From assembly GCF_013410745.1 (NCBI RefSeq), contig NZ_JACCFY010000001.1, positions 3,472,001 to 3,536,000 on the forward strand: 64,000 bases of DNA, in the 5' to 3' direction. Below are positions 9,699 through 19,907 of the stretch, one piece after another; the stretch's first letter is position 1; the number at the start of each line of letters is the position of its first letter. Below the pieces are notes generated by a model, which was given only the letters and a program-made list of their open reading frames with translations, made no database searches and had not been told where the DNA came from. The position numbers and the translations under genes were made by a program. The DNA is from Nesterenkonia xinjiangensis (GTDB lineage Bacteria; Actinomycetota; Actinomycetes; Actinomycetales; Micrococcaceae).

Positions 9699-9830
9699 TC
9701 AGCGTTTCTTCCCGGCGAGCTTCTCGCCGAAGGACTTCTCAGCCGCCGCAGCCCGCTTGTCGGCGCGCTTCTCTTTGATGGACTTCTCGGACTTCTTGGA
9801 AAGATTCTTACGTGGCGACTTATCGCTCAT
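9699..9830 (-). CDS. Small lysine-rich basic protein, 43 residues
   Basis: The reading frame runs from ATG at 9830 to TGA at 9699 and encodes a very basic peptide (MSDKSPRKNLSKKSEKSIK at its start, GKKR at its end). From memory, similar short lysine-rich proteins occur in Arthrobacter relatives; their function is unknown, and nucleic-acid binding would be a guess from charge alone. A GGTGACTC-type spacer rather than a strong Shine-Dalgarno precedes the start. It ends 17 nt before the CEO synthase-like gene and is probably co-transcribed with it. Confidence 0.75.
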   Translation of the reverse strand: MSDKSPRKNLSKKSEKSIKEKRADKRAAAAEKSFGEKLAGKKR

Positions 9831-10061
9831 GGTGACTCCTGGGTTGGAAGCCTGGACGGCTCCATGACCCCACCGTACGCCTGTTCCGTCCACGGGGCTG
9901 ACTCCCGGTAGCTCCGGCCCGGATCCGGCACCAGGGAAGGCAGCCCGTGGTCGACGGGTGATGATGCTCTCAGCGAACCCGGGATGACCACCTGTGCCCT
10001 CCCCGTTGCACCAGAGGGCCTGATGAATTGTCCTGGCCCGTCCCCGTCGCGAGGAGTCGCT

Positions 10062-11060
10062 GTGCCTGCATCCCGTCCGCTGTCCCTGCTGGATCTGGCG
10101 ACCGTCCGAGGCTCGGAGAGCATCGCGGACGGCATCGCCCGCAGTCGGCGTCTGGCCCGCACCGCCGACGGACTCGGCTACTCCCGGCTCTGGTTCGCCG
10201 AACACCACAACATGCCGCACATCGCCTCCTCAGCAACCGCGCTGATGATCCAGCACATCGCCGCCGCGACGTCGACCATCCGCGTCGGGTCGGGAGGGAT
10301 CATGCTGCCCAACCACACACCGCTGGTCATCGCCGAGCAGTTCGGCATGCTCGAGACGCTGTTTCCTGGAAGGATCGACCTGGGACTGGGGCGGGCACCC
10401 GGCACCGACGGCGCCACCATGCGGGCGCTGCGGCGCGACGGCACCGAGGCAGACCGTTTCGAGTCCGACATCATGGAGCTCAACGGCTACCTGGCCGGAT
10501 ACTCCCGGATCCCCGGGGTCCATGCGTATCCCGGCCATGCGACCAGGGTCCCCATGTACGTCCTGGGCTCTTCGCTGTTCGGCGCCCAGCTGGCTGCCAA
10601 GCTCGGTCTGCCCTACGCCTTCGCTTCCCACTTCGCCCCGCAGATGCTAGTCCAGGCCGCCGACGTCTACCGCTCATCGTTCGACGCCTCCACATCGCTG
10701 CTGGGCCCGGACGCCCGTCCCCACTTCATCGCCGCGGCCAACGTGATCGCCCACGACGACGGCGACATCGCTCGGGCGCAGCGTCAGGCCGCAGAAGACT
10801 CCTGGATCCGGAACATGCTGGGCCGGAACCGCACCCTCAGCGACGATGACGTGGTCATGCTGCGTGACCACCCGGCCGGGCAGCAGGTTCTGGGCATGCT
10901 CAGCCGTACTGTGGCAGGCACCGCGGAGGAGGTCATCGACTGGCTGGACACCTTCGCCGAGGAGGCCTCCGCCGATGAGCTGATGCTGGTCAACCTCGCT
11001 CCCCAAGAGGACGTGCAGCACCGCAGTCTCGAGCTGCTCGCTCCTCAGGCCTCGGCGTAG
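10062..11060 (+). CDS. LLM-class (luciferase-like) flavin-dependent monooxygenase
   Basis: This is a 332-residue TIM-barrel enzyme of the bacterial luciferase-like group that uses reduced FMN. Family segments are present: [10 protein letters not shown] at the N-terminus, [41 protein letters not shown], and [17 protein letters not shown] chose the GTG at 10062 because GAGGAG lies 5 nt upstream; a reading from 9984 would add 26 unrelated residues. The substrate is unknown. Its last 16 nt overlap the 3' end of glnE on the opposite strand. Confidence 0.9.
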   Translation: MPASRPLSLLDLATVRGSESIADGIARSRRLARTADGLGYSRLWFAEHHNMPHIASSATALMIQHIAAATSTIRVGSGGIMLPNHTPLVIAEQFGMLETLFPGRIDLGLGRAPGTDGATMRALRRDGTEADRFESDIMELNGYLAGYSRIPGVHAYPGHATRVPMYVLGSSLFGAQLAAKLGLPYAFASHFAPQMLVQAADVYRSSFDASTSLLGPDARPHFIAAANVIAHDDGDIARAQRQAAEDSWIRNMLGRNRTLSDDDVVMLRDHPAGQQVLGMLSRTVAGTAEEVIDWLDTFAEEASADELMLVNLAPQEDVQHRSLELLAPQASA

Positions 11061-14000
11061 AAGAGCCGCTCGTAGACCTGTCGACACCGCCTGGTGGTGC
11101 GCAGATAGTGCTCCTCGAAGGCAGCCGCCGAGCCGGCGTCGAATCCGCACCAGCGGGCCACCGCCTCCACGTCACGACGCGAGGAGGGCAGCACGTCCGC
11201 CGTCCTGCCGCTCCAGACCTTCGAGGCTGCCCGCACCCGCGTGCAGAGCCGCCACGCCTCGGCCAGGACGCCGGCGTCCGCACTGTCCATCAGCTCGTGC
11301 TGGACGAGGATCTCCAGGGTGTCCAACGTGTTGGTCACCCGCAGCGCCGGCACATCGTGGGCATGCTGGAGCTGCATCAGCTGAGCGAGCCATTCGACGT
11401 CGGAGAGCCCACCGCGGCCCAGCTTCACATGGCGTGAGGGATCGGCTCCACGAGGCAGCCGCTCGGACTCGACGCGCGCCTTGATGCGGCGGATCTCCCG
11501 CACCTCGGCCGCGCTGGGTGCCGCGCCATAGCGCACCTCGTCGACCAGCGCCATGAAATCCTCCGCCAGACCGTCGAAACCGGCAATCGGGCGGGCTCGG
11601 AGGAGAGCCTGCCGCTCCCAGACGTCCATCCAGCGGCGGTAGTACTCACGGAAGGACTCCAGAGTCCGCGAGATCGGCCCGTTCTTTCCTTCCGGCCGCA
11701 GATCGGCGTCCAGCTTGAGCGGATCCTCACCGCGCACCGGCGGCTTCACCGACTGGGACAGGAGCGCGGTCAGCCGGGTGGCCAGTCGACGAGCCTGCTC
11801 GTCGGCGACCGACGGATCCGCACCCTCGACGGCACGGTGGACGAACATCGCGTCCATGTCCGAGCCGTAGGAGATCTCGCGGCCGCCCTGGCGTCCCATG
11901 GCCACCACCAGGAACTTCACCTGCTCGCCGTGCTCTGCGAAGACCTCCCGCTCGGCTACGTGCAGGGCACCCAGCGTGGCGGCACGGTCCACGTCGGAGA
12001 GCGCCAGCCCCACCTCGTCGAGCTCCAGGAGCCCGGCGGCGTCCGCGATGGCGATGCGCAGCACCTCACGCTGACGCACCAGCCGGGTCAGCCTCACCGC
12101 AGTGGAGGAATCACCTTCGTGGCGAGCCAGTTGATGACGGATCTCGGTCCATAGGGACTCGAAGCTCAGCGGCTGCAGGGCGGTGTCGTCCCCCAGCCAC
12201 CGACTCGACTCCGGGGAGTGCTCCAGCAGGTCCGAGATGAAACGAGAGCTGGTCAGGATGTGGCAGAGCCGCTCGGCTGCCACTGAAGAGTCACGCAGCA
12301 TGGTCAGGTACCAGGGACTCGTGCCCAGCGATTCGCTGAGGCGACGGAAGGCCAGCAGCCCACGATCAGGATCCACCCCCTCGGCGAACCAGCCGAGCAT
12401 CATCGGCAGAATCCGCCGCTGGAGCGTGGCCCGGCGGGTCACTCCGGAGGTCAGCGCCTCGATGTGCCGCATCGCCCCCGGGGTGTCGGAGTAGCCCAGC
12501 GCGGCCAGGCGGTCCTGGGCGGCCTGCGAGGAGAGCCTGACCTCCTCGTCGGAGAGCACGGCAGTGGTGGAGAGCAGCGGTCGGTAGAAGATGGTCTCAT
12601 GGAAGGTGGCGACCTCACGGACCACGCTGCGCCAGGCCTTGAGCAGATCCTGGGCCGTGTCACGGCGCTCAGCCTGCGGGGGCCGGACGGCGTGCGCGAG
12701 AGCCCGCAGCTCCGGTTCACGAGTCGGCATCAGATGGGTGCGCCGCATGTTCGACATCTGGATGCGATGTTCATAGAGGCGCAGCTGCCGGTAGCACCGA
12801 GACATCGCCTCCTGGTCCCGGTGGGCCATGTACTCGCCCTCGTCCAGAGCGCGGATGGCGGTGAGGGTGTCCCGGACGCGGAGGTCCTCGTCCACCCGGC
12901 CATGGACCAGCTGGAGCAGCTGGACGGTGAACTCGATGTCGCGCAGCCCACCCCGCCCGAGCTTGATCTCCCGGTCGACGTCTTCGGCGGGGATGTGTTC
13001 GAAGACCCGGCGGCGCATCCGTTGGACGTTCTCCACGAACTCGACCTGCTGCGAGGAGCTCCACACCAGCGGCCAGAGCTTCTCGATGTAGTCCTGGCCC
13101 AGCGCCGCGCTGCCGGCGATCGGCCGGGCCTTCAGCAGCGCCTGGAACTCCCATCCGTGGGCCCATCGGCGGTAGTACTCCACGTGGGACTCCAAGGTCC
13201 GGCTGAGCGCGCCGCCCTTGCCCTCCGGGCGCAGGTTCGCGTCCACCTCCCACAGCCCGGGCTCGGGGGCGGAGGAGTTGATGGTCCGGGAGATCCCGCC
13301 GGCCAGGCTGACGGCGATTCTGCGCGCCTCAATCTCGTCGAGGTGCTCCGGGGCCCGGTGGACGTAGACGACGTCGACGTCGGAGATGTAGTTGAGCTCC
13401 CGGGCTCCACACTTGCCCATGCCGATGACAGCGAGCTCCACCTGGTGGGCGGCCTCGCCGTGGCGGTCAGCCAGCTCAGCACGTGTGACGGCCAGGGCGG
13501 CGTCGACCGCTCCCGCGGCCAGGTCCGCCAGCTGCTGGGAGACCAGGGGTTGATAGGCCAACGGATCTGCGGCGCAGAGGTCGCGGAGCGCGACGGCGGT
13601 CAGTTCGCGACGATAGGCCACACGCAGGGCGACGGCGGCCTCCCGTGCGGTGAACTCCCCCTCGAGCCCGGCGGCGGGCGCCTCCGCCTGCGGATCTGCG
13701 CGCACCGCCTCCATGAGCCCGGTGCGGAAGGTCTCGGCGTCGACCACCGCGGGCAGCTCGCGAGGCGATTCCCCCTGACCGGCCGCGGCGTGGTCGAAGA
13801 GCACCTGGACGGATTCGGGCCTTCGCACGAGGAACTCGCCCAGCGCCCGCGACGCGCCCAGGAGCCGGATCAGCGGCACGGCCTGCCGGTGGTGCCCCTC
13901 ATCGGCATCGTCGAAGAGCCGACGCACCTCCGGAGCCCGCTCGAGCAGACGGATCAGCAGCAGCAGCGCCTGGTCCGCGTCAGGCGCCCGGCGCAGTGTC

Positions 14001-14116
14001 CGCAGCAGGGCGGTGCGGTCCAGGCCGCTGAGCTGCTCGTCCTGGAGGAAGGTCGCCGCCCGCTCCAGCTCGTCGAATCCGGCAGCGATCAGGTCACGTG
14101 AGGTCAGTCCGCTCAT
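11045..14116 (-). CDS. glnE: Bifunctional glutamine synthetase adenylyltransferase/deadenylase
   Basis: GlnE attaches AMP to, and removes it from, Tyr402 of GlnA1 according to nitrogen status. The 1023-residue protein has two nucleotidyltransferase domains: the N-terminal one with [17 protein letters not shown] (about residue 232) and the C-terminal one with [17 protein letters not shown] (about residue 739), each with the paired acidic residues of the fold. It ends 16 nt into the luciferase-like gene. glnA2 lies 16 nt upstream on the same strand, so glnA2-glnE is probably an operon. Confidence 0.97.
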   Translation of the reverse strand: MSGLTSRDLIAAGFDELERAATFLQDEQLSGLDRTALLRTLRRAPDADQALLLLIRLLERAPEVRRLFDDADEGHHRQAVPLIRLLGASRALGEFLVRRPESVQVLFDHAAAGQGESPRELPAVVDAETFRTGLMEAVRADPQAEAPAAGLEGEFTAREAAVALRVAYRRELTAVALRDLCAADPLAYQPLVSQQLADLAAGAVDAALAVTRAELADRHGEAAHQVELAVIGMGKCGARELNYISDVDVVYVHRAPEHLDEIEARRIAVSLAGGISRTINSSAPEPGLWEVDANLRPEGKGGALSRTLESHVEYYRRWAHGWEFQALLKARPIAGSAALGQDYIEKLWPLVWSSSQQVEFVENVQRMRRRVFEHIPAEDVDREIKLGRGGLRDIEFTVQLLQLVHGRVDEDLRVRDTLTAIRALDEGEYMAHRDQEAMSRCYRQLRLYEHRIQMSNMRRTHLMPTREPELRALAHAVRPPQAERRDTAQDLLKAWRSVVREVATFHETIFYRPLLSTTAVLSDEEVRLSSQAAQDRLAALGYSDTPGAMRHIEALTSGVTRRATLQRRILPMMLGWFAEGVDPDRGLLAFRRLSESLGTSPWYLTMLRDSSVAAERLCHILTSSRFISDLLEHSPESSRWLGDDTALQPLSFESLWTEIRHQLARHEGDSSTAVRLTRLVRQREVLRIAIADAAGLLELDEVGLALSDVDRAATLGALHVAEREVFAEHGEQVKFLVVAMGRQGGREISYGSDMDAMFVHRAVEGADPSVADEQARRLATRLTALLSQSVKPPVRGEDPLKLDADLRPEGKNGPISRTLESFREYYRRWMDVWERQALLRARPIAGFDGLAEDFMALVDEVRYGAAPSAAEVREIRRIKARVESERLPRGADPSRHVKLGRGGLSDVEWLAQLMQLQHAHDVPALRVTNTLDTLEILVQHELMDSADAGVLAEAWRLCTRVRAASKVWSGRTADVLPSSRRDVEAVARWCGFDAGSAAAFEEHYLRTTRRCRQVYERLFYAEA

Positions 14117-14132
14117 GCTCGCCCGACCGGGC

Positions 14133-15473
14133 TCAGATCATCCCGAGGTAGCGGTTGATCTCGAACGGTGAGACGTTGATGCGGTACTCGTCCCACTCCT
14201 GCTGCTTGTTGCGCAGGAAATTCTCGAAGACCTGCTCACCCAGGATTTCGGCCACCAGCTCGGACTCCTCCATCTGCCGGATCGCGTCGTGCAGAGTGCC
14301 CGGCAGCGGCTTGATGCCCAGCGCCTTGCGCTCGGGAGTGGTCAGCGACCAGACGTCCTCGGTGATCGCCTCTGCCAGCTGATACTCCTCCTTGATGCCC
14401 TTCAGCCCGGCGCCGAGCACCACGGCGTAGGCGAGGTACGGGTTGGCGGAGGAGTCGATGCCGCGGAACTCCACACGGGCCGACCCGCCCTTCGTGGGCT
14501 TGTACAGCGGCACGCGCATCAGCGCGGACCGGTTGTTGTGGCCCCAGGAGACGTGCGACGGCGCCTCTCCCCCGCCCCAGAGTCGCTTGTAGGAGTTCAC
14601 GAACTGGTTCGTGACGGCGGTGAACTCGGGCGCGTGCGTCAGCACTCCGGCGATGAACTGCCGGGCGATGGTCGACAGGTTGAACTCCGCGTTGGGTGCG
14701 AAGAAGGCGTTGGTGTCGCCCTCGAAGAGCCCGAAATGCGTGTGCATGCCGGATCCCGGGTGCTCGGTGAAGGGCTTCGGCATGAAGGTCGCGTACTTCC
14801 CCTGCATGACGGCGACCTCTTTGATGACCGTCCGGAAGGTCATGATGTTGTCCGCGGTGGTCAGGGCGTCGGCGTAGCGGAGATCGATCTCGTTCTGCCC
14901 CGGGCCGGCCTCGTGGTGGCTGAACTCCACCGAGATGCCCACGGCCTCGAGCATGGAGACCACATGGCGGCGGAAGTCCTGGGAGACGCTGCCGGTGACA
15001 TGGTCGAAGTAGCCGGCGCGGTCCACAGGAACAGGGCTGCCCGTGGCGTCGAGCTCCTCGGAGTCCAGCAGGTAGAACTCGATCTCCGGGTGGGTGTAGC
15101 AGGTGAAGCCCATCTCACCGGCGGAGTCGAGCTGACGGCGCAGCACCGATCGCGGGTCCGCGGAGGCAGGCTCCTGGTCCGGGGTGAGGATGTCGCAGAA
15201 CATCCGGGACGTGGGCTCCTCCTCACCGCGCCAGGGAAGGATCTGGAAGCTGGAGGGGTCCGGCTTGAGCAGCATGTCGGATTCGAAGACACGGGAGAGC
15301 CCCTCGATGGAGGAGCCGTCGAAGCCCAGCCCCTCGCTGAAGACGCCCTCGACCTCGGCCGGAGCCAGCGCCACGGATTTGAGCGCGCCGACGACGTCGG
15401 TGAACCAGAGGCGCACGAAACGCACGTCTCGTTCCTCGATGGTGCGAAGTACGAATTCCTGCTGTCGGTCCAT
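14133..15473 (-). CDS. glnA2: GlnA2, glutamine synthetase-like enzyme without adenylylation tyrosine
   Basis: This is a 446-residue GSI-fold protein: FDGSSIEGLSR, GPGQNEIDLRYADALT, FMPKPFTEHPGSGMHTHFG and NRSALMRVPLYKP are all present. The loop that carries the adenylylated Tyr in GlnA1 reads EDVWSLTTPERKALG here, so Tyr is replaced by Trp and GlnE cannot regulate it. The location next to glnE matches mycobacterial and streptomycete glnA2. A Streptomyces relative makes gamma-glutamylpolyamines, so glutamine may not be the product. It is divergent from panB. Confidence 0.92.
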   Translation of the reverse strand: MDRQQEFVLRTIEERDVRFVRLWFTDVVGALKSVALAPAEVEGVFSEGLGFDGSSIEGLSRVFESDMLLKPDPSSFQILPWRGEEEPTSRMFCDILTPDQEPASADPRSVLRRQLDSAGEMGFTCYTHPEIEFYLLDSEELDATGSPVPVDRAGYFDHVTGSVSQDFRRHVVSMLEAVGISVEFSHHEAGPGQNEIDLRYADALTTADNIMTFRTVIKEVAVMQGKYATFMPKPFTEHPGSGMHTHFGLFEGDTNAFFAPNAEFNLSTIARQFIAGVLTHAPEFTAVTNQFVNSYKRLWGGGEAPSHVSWGHNNRSALMRVPLYKPTKGGSARVEFRGIDSSANPYLAYAVVLGAGLKGIKEEYQLAEAITEDVWSLTTPERKALGIKPLPGTLHDAIRQMEESELVAEILGEQVFENFLRNKQQEWDEYRINVSPFEINRYLGMI

Positions 15474-15588
15474 GCTCGCTGCAGCCTCTCTGACATGCGT
15501 GGGTGTCTCGCCGTTCCCACTCTACCCAAGACTCCGCCCACGTCTGGGGCGGCCCGGCCCGGGATCCGCTCGCGCGCCCGCAAGAGGC

Positions 15589-15594
15589 TAGCCT
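15589..15594 (+). promoter_or_regulatory. -10 element for leaderless panB
   Basis: TAGCCT ends 6 nt before the panB ATG at 15601. No Shine-Dalgarno sequence is present between them, so transcription probably starts at or next to the A of the start codon. Confidence 0.5.
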
Positions 15595-15600
15595 GGTGTC

Positions 15601-16530
15601 ATGCCAGCCGAGAATCAGAGCAGCCACGCCCCCGACGACCCCGCCTCAGACGCTCCACGCCCCTACGGGGGCGCCGCCGCGCCGGGTGCCGCGGGCACCG
15701 GCGATCCCACGGCGCCCCAGAAGCCTCCTCGCACGCCCGCGCGGATCCGCACCGTGCACCTGCGGCGTTTCAAGGAGGAAGGTCGCCGCTTCGCCATGCT
15801 CACCGCCTATGACGCGCAGATCGCCTCGATCTTCGACGAGGCGGGCGTGGAAGTCCTGCTGGTGGGCGACTCAGCCTCGAACGTGATGATGGGCCGCAGC
15901 ACGACCCTGCCGATCACTGTGGAGGAGATGTTGGTCTTCTCCCGCTCCGTGGTCAACGGGGCCGAACGGGCCCTCGTGGTGGCCGATGTGCCGTTCGGCA
16001 GCTATGAGGCCTCAGCCCAGCAGGCGGTGGAGACCGGAGTCCGCTTCATGAAGGAGGCCGAGGTCCACGCCGTCAAGGTGGAGGGCGACGCGTCCATGGC
16101 CGGCCACGTGCGTGCCATGGTCTCGGCAGGGATCCCGGTGATGGCGCACGTGGGATTCACCCCGCAGTCCGAGCACGCTCTGGGTGGTTACCGCGTCCAG
16201 GGACGCGGAGACGCCGCTGCCCGCGTGCTCGCCGACGCCCGAGCCATGCAGGAGGCCGGGGCCTTCTGCGTGCTGATGGAGATGGTCCCCTCCGACGTCG
16301 CGGCCGAGGTCGAGGCCGCCTTGGACGTCCCGACTATCGGGATCGGGGCCGGTCCCGCGACCACGGGTCAGGTGCTTGTGTGGCAGGACATGATGGGCAT
16401 GACGCCAGGGAGGCTTCCGCGCTTCGTGAAGAGGTACGCTGACCTCCGCGGCACCGTCGCCGCGGCTGCGGCCGCCTACGCCGAGGACGTGCGCTCCGGG
16501 GCCTTCCCCGCCGAAGAGCACGGCTTCTGA
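15601..16530 (+). CDS. panB: 3-methyl-2-oxobutanoate hydroxymethyltransferase (PanB)
   Basis: PanB transfers a one-carbon unit from methylene-THF to ketoisovalerate, the first step of pantothenate synthesis. After a ~45-residue Pro/Ala-rich N-terminal extension the core begins at IRTVHLRRFKEEG. Active-site segments are MLTAYDAQIA, LLVGDSASNVMMG with the metal-binding Asp, VKVEGD, MAHVGFTPQS and TIGIGAGPATTGQVLVWQDM. Length is 309 residues, about 30-45 more than usual because of the extension. It is divergent from glnA2. Confidence 0.96.
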   Translation: MPAENQSSHAPDDPASDAPRPYGGAAAPGAAGTGDPTAPQKPPRTPARIRTVHLRRFKEEGRRFAMLTAYDAQIASIFDEAGVEVLLVGDSASNVMMGRSTTLPITVEEMLVFSRSVVNGAERALVVADVPFGSYEASAQQAVETGVRFMKEAEVHAVKVEGDASMAGHVRAMVSAGIPVMAHVGFTPQSEHALGGYRVQGRGDAAARVLADARAMQEAGAFCVLMEMVPSDVAAEVEAALDVPTIGIGAGPATTGQVLVWQDMMGMTPGRLPRFVKRYADLRGTVAAAAAAYAEDVRSGAFPAEEHGF

Positions 16531-16540
16531 GAGGTCCGGC

Positions 16541-16711
16541 TCAGTCCTCGGCGTCCTCACCCTCCCAGCGCTCGTTGTTGGCCTGGACCTTCTTCATGGC
16601 CTGAGAGGCTTCGGCGTGGGAGTCGTAGGGGCCCAGCAGGTGCTTCCAGCTGGACTGCGCCCCCTGCTCCACCTCGCCGGTGCGGACGTTGTACCAGTAC
16701 TGCGTGGTCAT
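16541..16711 (-). CDS. Small SPOR-like protein, 56 residues
   Basis: The frame runs from ATG at 16711 to TGA at 16541 and encodes MTTQYWYNVRTGEVEQG followed by a WKHLLGPYDSHAEASQAMKK segment. Tyr-Trp-Tyr-Asn with a later GPYDSHAEA block is typical of short actinobacterial SPOR-domain-like proteins. There is no signal peptide, so it is probably cytoplasmic. The function is unknown. It lies 18 nt downstream of the DeoR gene on the same strand and is convergent with panB. Confidence 0.82.
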   Translation of the reverse strand: MTTQYWYNVRTGEVEQGAQSSWKHLLGPYDSHAEASQAMKKVQANNERWEGEDAED

Positions 16712-16729
16712 GGAGCCAGCCTACGCCGG

Positions 16730-17503
16730 TCAGGCGACGGTGACGACATCCACTCCTGACTGCTCCAGCCAGAGGCGCTGCTCGAGGCGCAGCTCGCCGG
16801 TGACCACCGTTCCGATCTCTTCGGTCGCACAGACCGCGAAGGTCGCCGAGACGCCCAGCTTGTCCGCGCCTGCGGCGGCGATGAGCTCCCGCGATGAACT
16901 CCGGATGGCGCGCTTGATGTCGGCGTCCTGGACGGTGGAAGCGGTCATGCCGGAGTGCTCGTCCCAGCCGCAGACCCCGAGCACCCCGACATCGGCACGG
17001 AACCCCTCGATGTCCCGCACGGCCCGGTGCCCGCTCCAGGAGAGCTCCCCGGCGTTCAGCTCTCCTCCCGGGGTGAGGACCCGAGTGCCACGCTCCGCCG
17101 CCCCGGGGTCCCGAGCCAGCACGACGGCGATGTGCAGGGAGAGCGCCAGGACCGTGACATCCCGACCGGCCAGTGCCTGGGCCACCGCCGTGCAGGTGGT
17201 ACCGTCATCGATGATCACGCTGGAGCCGTCCGGGATCAGCGCGGCCGCAGCTCGACCGATCGCCCGCTTTTCCTCGACATGGCTCTCCCGCCGGACTTCA
17301 TAGGGCAGATGCGTGCCGCGCGCGGGCAGACCGACCGCACCGCCGTGGGTGCGGCGGAGCAGACCACACTGCTCCAGCTCGCTGAGGTCCCGCCGGATCG
17401 TCATCGCCGACGCCCCGGTGGCTCGCACCAGATCGGCGGCACGGACCTCCTCACCTCCGCGGACGGCCGCGATGATCGTTCTATGTCTGTTCGCACGTTG
17501 CAT
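16730..17503 (-). CDS. DeoR-family transcriptional regulator
   Basis: This is a 257-residue regulator with an N-terminal DeoR winged helix (VRAADLVRATGASAMTIRRD, about residues 21-40, then LEQCGLLRRTHGG). The C-terminal sugar-phosphate isomerase-like domain contains VIIDDGTTCTAVA and a KRAIRSSSRELIAAAGADK stretch. Such proteins sense phosphorylated sugars. I chose the ATG at 17503 (MQRANRHRT); an earlier start at 17539 would run into the divergent transporter start. The divergent MFS gene 30 nt away is its likely target. Confidence 0.9.
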   Translation of the reverse strand: MQRANRHRTIIAAVRGGEEVRAADLVRATGASAMTIRRDLSELEQCGLLRRTHGGAVGLPARGTHLPYEVRRESHVEEKRAIGRAAAALIPDGSSVIIDDGTTCTAVAQALAGRDVTVLALSLHIAVVLARDPGAAERGTRVLTPGGELNAGELSWSGHRAVRDIEGFRADVGVLGVCGWDEHSGMTASTVQDADIKRAIRSSSRELIAAAGADKLGVSATFAVCATEEIGTVVTGELRLEQRLWLEQSGVDVVTVA

Positions 17504-17533
17504 GTGTGCGATTCCAGCGGAAGACTGCTCGCC

Positions 17534-18763
17534 ATGCAAATGCCCACCTCACCGCGTGGAGACCAGCACGGACCGGTCTCCGTCCGGCTGCGCCGCAGCC
17601 GTCTGGCCACCATGACGGCCTTCGCCACCAACGGTGCGCTGCCGGCCTCGCTGCTGGCACGCTACGCGGAGGTCAAGGAGACGCTGGGGCTGAGCCCTGC
17701 GCTCTTCGGCCTGCTCGTGGTCGGCTTCGGCCTGGGAGGCACACTCGCGGTGCACCTTCCAGGAGTGGTCTCTCGCACCGTCGGCGTGGCGCGCGCCGCA
17801 GGATTCGGCACCCTGTGGGTCGGCGCGTCACTGGTGCTGGCCACAGTCGGCATCGCCCTCGGCGATCCCTGGCTGGTGGTGGCGGGCCTTCTCCTGGCCG
17901 GCTTCGGTGACGCCACGGTGGACGTCGCACAGAACTCCCAGGGGCTGAGGGTCCAGGAGGCCTACGGCCGCTCTCTGCTGAACTCCATGCATGCGGGCTG
18001 GAGCATCGGTGCCGCGCTCGGTGGCGGCGTCGGCACGCTGGCGGCCCTGGCAGGGATTCCGCTGCTCGGGCACATGGCAGTCTGGGCGATGGTCTGCGTG
18101 CTGGCCATGAGCCTCTCCGCGCGTGCGTTCCTGCCTGAGCCTCGGCGCGTCCTGGGCACCGCACAGAGCACCACACGACCCACCGGCTGGGCGACGGCGA
18201 AGATCCTCGTGCCCCTGGCGCTGGTCGCCCTGGCCGGCATCTCGGTGGAGGACGTCGGCAACAACTGGTCGGCGGTGCTGCTCTCCAGCGAACGGGACAT
18301 GGCGGCTGCCTCCGCCGGCGTGGGTCTGACCGTGCTGCTGACCGCCCAGTTCATCGGCAGGATGCTCGGCGATCGAGTGATCGACCGCCTCGGCGATCGC
18401 CGTTCGCTGCTGCTGAGCCTCGCAGCCGTCATCCTCGGACTCCTCGCCGCGGCCTGGGCTCCGACCATCGCGCTGACGCTGGCCGGCCTCGCGCTGGCCG
18501 GGCTGGGCTGCGCCGTGACCGTACCCATCGCCTTCGCTCGGGCCGACGCAGTTCCCGGCCTGCCTCCGCACAGCGGCGTCACCTGGATCAGCTGGACGAT
18601 GCGGACCGTCACTCTGAGCCTCTCTCCGACGATCGGCGCCCTGAGCCAGGGGACCTCCCTGCCGATCGCCCTCACCGCGGTGACGCTGATCGCGGTGCTG
18701 GCGCTGGCCCTGCAGCTGCGGACCCGGGGCGCTGAACCTCGAGGCGGCCCGGCGGGACCCTGA
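17534..18763 (+). CDS. MFS transporter
   Basis: This is a 409-residue protein with about 12 membrane segments. Visible features are the N-terminal helix with [20 protein letters not shown], the motif [19 protein letters not shown], and the loop-8 motif [15 protein letters not shown]. It resembles the YbjJ/FucP-like sugar or drug transporters. The ATG at 17534 (MQMPTSP) is the likely start, giving 30 nt to the divergent DeoR start; another ATG lies at 17483 in frame. Shared control with the DeoR regulator suggests a sugar or sugar-derived substrate. Confidence 0.85.
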   Translation: MQMPTSPRGDQHGPVSVRLRRSRLATMTAFATNGALPASLLARYAEVKETLGLSPALFGLLVVGFGLGGTLAVHLPGVVSRTVGVARAAGFGTLWVGASLVLATVGIALGDPWLVVAGLLLAGFGDATVDVAQNSQGLRVQEAYGRSLLNSMHAGWSIGAALGGGVGTLAALAGIPLLGHMAVWAMVCVLAMSLSARAFLPEPRRVLGTAQSTTRPTGWATAKILVPLALVALAGISVEDVGNNWSAVLLSSERDMAAASAGVGLTVLLTAQFIGRMLGDRVIDRLGDRRSLLLSLAAVILGLLAAAWAPTIALTLAGLALAGLGCAVTVPIAFARADAVPGLPPHSGVTWISWTMRTVTLSLSPTIGALSQGTSLPIALTAVTLIAVLALALQLRTRGAEPRGGPAGP

Positions 18764-18802
18764 TGTCGACCCTCGTCTCGACGGTCGGACCGATGCCGAC
18801 GA

Positions 18803-18808
18803 TAGGAT
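18803..18808 (+). promoter_or_regulatory. -10 element for leaderless map
   Basis: TAGGAT overlaps an upstream ATG (18807) and ends 7 nt before the in-frame ATG at 18816. This places the probable transcription start at the second ATG. Confidence 0.5.
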
Positions 18809-18815
18809 GGATCCC

Positions 18816-19712
18816 ATGGCTTCCGTCTCTCCCCCGACTGCCCCCGTCGGCACGCTGACCAAGGGCACCGTGAGCCCGCCGCGCCCGGTCCCGAACCACA
18901 TCGAGAAGCCGAACTACGTCGGCCTGGACGCCCCGCCCGACTACACGGGCGAGAACGTCTACGACGCCGAGACCGTGGCTCGGATCCGCCGGGCGGGACG
19001 GCTCGCCGCCGACGCGATGGTCGCCACCGGGGAACAGATCAGGCCCGGGGTGACCACCGACGAGCTGGACGCCTTCGCCCATGACTACCTCACCTCAAGG
19101 GGCGCCTACCCGTCCTGCCTCTCCTACCGAGGCTTCCCCAAGGCGATCTGCACCTCCATCAACGAGGTCATCTGCCATGGGATCCCGGACTCCACCCCGC
19201 TGCAGGACGGCGACATCGTCAATCTCGACATCACCGCGTACCTCGACGGAGTCCATGGCGACCACAACCACACCTTCCTGGTGGGCGACGTCGACGAGGA
19301 GTCGCGCCTTCTCGTCGAACGCACCCATGAGGCGATGATGCGTGGCATCCGTGCGGTGAAGCCGGGGCGCCCCATCAACGTGATCGGCCGCTCCATCGAG
19401 TCCTATGCCAAGCGGTTCGGATACGGGGTGGTGCGTGAGTTCATCGGCCACGGCGTGGGCAAGGCCTTCCACACCGGCCTGGTGATCCCCCACTACGACA
19501 CCGCCCCGGACCACTCCCAGCTGATGGAGCCGGGCATGGTGTTCACCATCGAGCCGATGCTGACTCTCGGCACCCGTCACTGGGACATGTGGGCCGATGA
19601 CTGGACGGCAGTGACCCGGGACAGGAGGCGCACCGCCCAGTTCGAACACACGCTGGTCGTCACCGACGGCGGTTCCGAGATCCTCACACTGCCTTCGGGG
19701 GACGACGGCTGA
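18816..19712 (+). CDS. map: Methionine aminopeptidase, type I
   Basis: The enzyme removes the initiator methionine from nascent proteins in the cytoplasm. The pita-bread fold metal ligands can be placed: D in [12 protein letters not shown] in HGDHNHTF, H in FIGHGVG, E in FTIEPML and E in QFEHTLV. An N-terminal extension of about 40 residues ([17 protein letters not shown]) is typical of actinobacterial type Ic enzymes. The ATG at 18816 is preferred over 18807 because TAGGAT overlaps the earlier codon. Length is 298 residues. Confidence 0.95.
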   Translation: MASVSPPTAPVGTLTKGTVSPPRPVPNHIEKPNYVGLDAPPDYTGENVYDAETVARIRRAGRLAADAMVATGEQIRPGVTTDELDAFAHDYLTSRGAYPSCLSYRGFPKAICTSINEVICHGIPDSTPLQDGDIVNLDITAYLDGVHGDHNHTFLVGDVDEESRLLVERTHEAMMRGIRAVKPGRPINVIGRSIESYAKRFGYGVVREFIGHGVGKAFHTGLVIPHYDTAPDHSQLMEPGMVFTIEPMLTLGTRHWDMWADDWTAVTRDRRRTAQFEHTLVVTDGGSEILTLPSGDDG

Positions 19713-19907
19713 TCACTGCTCGCGGGTGACAGAGGTGACCTAGATCGCGTACACCGGCTATCCTGGTCCGTGGCCGGCTCGCAGGAGCGTCCGGTCGATC
19801 ACATCCGGTGCGACGACGCACGTCCAGTCCCTGTGGCCCGCGAGCGGAGCCGAAGGCGCGTCGCCGACCGTCGGCCGTGCTCTTCTCGCCTCACCCCTTG
19901 GAGAGCA

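Noticed and set aside
12464-14101. 545-codon open frame on plus, opposite glnE
   Set aside because: Shadow of glnE in GC-rich DNA; His/Gly/Val-rich translation without motifs.
14289-15812. 507-codon open frame on plus, opposite glnA2
   Set aside because: Shadow of glnA2 extending into the panB start; low-complexity product.
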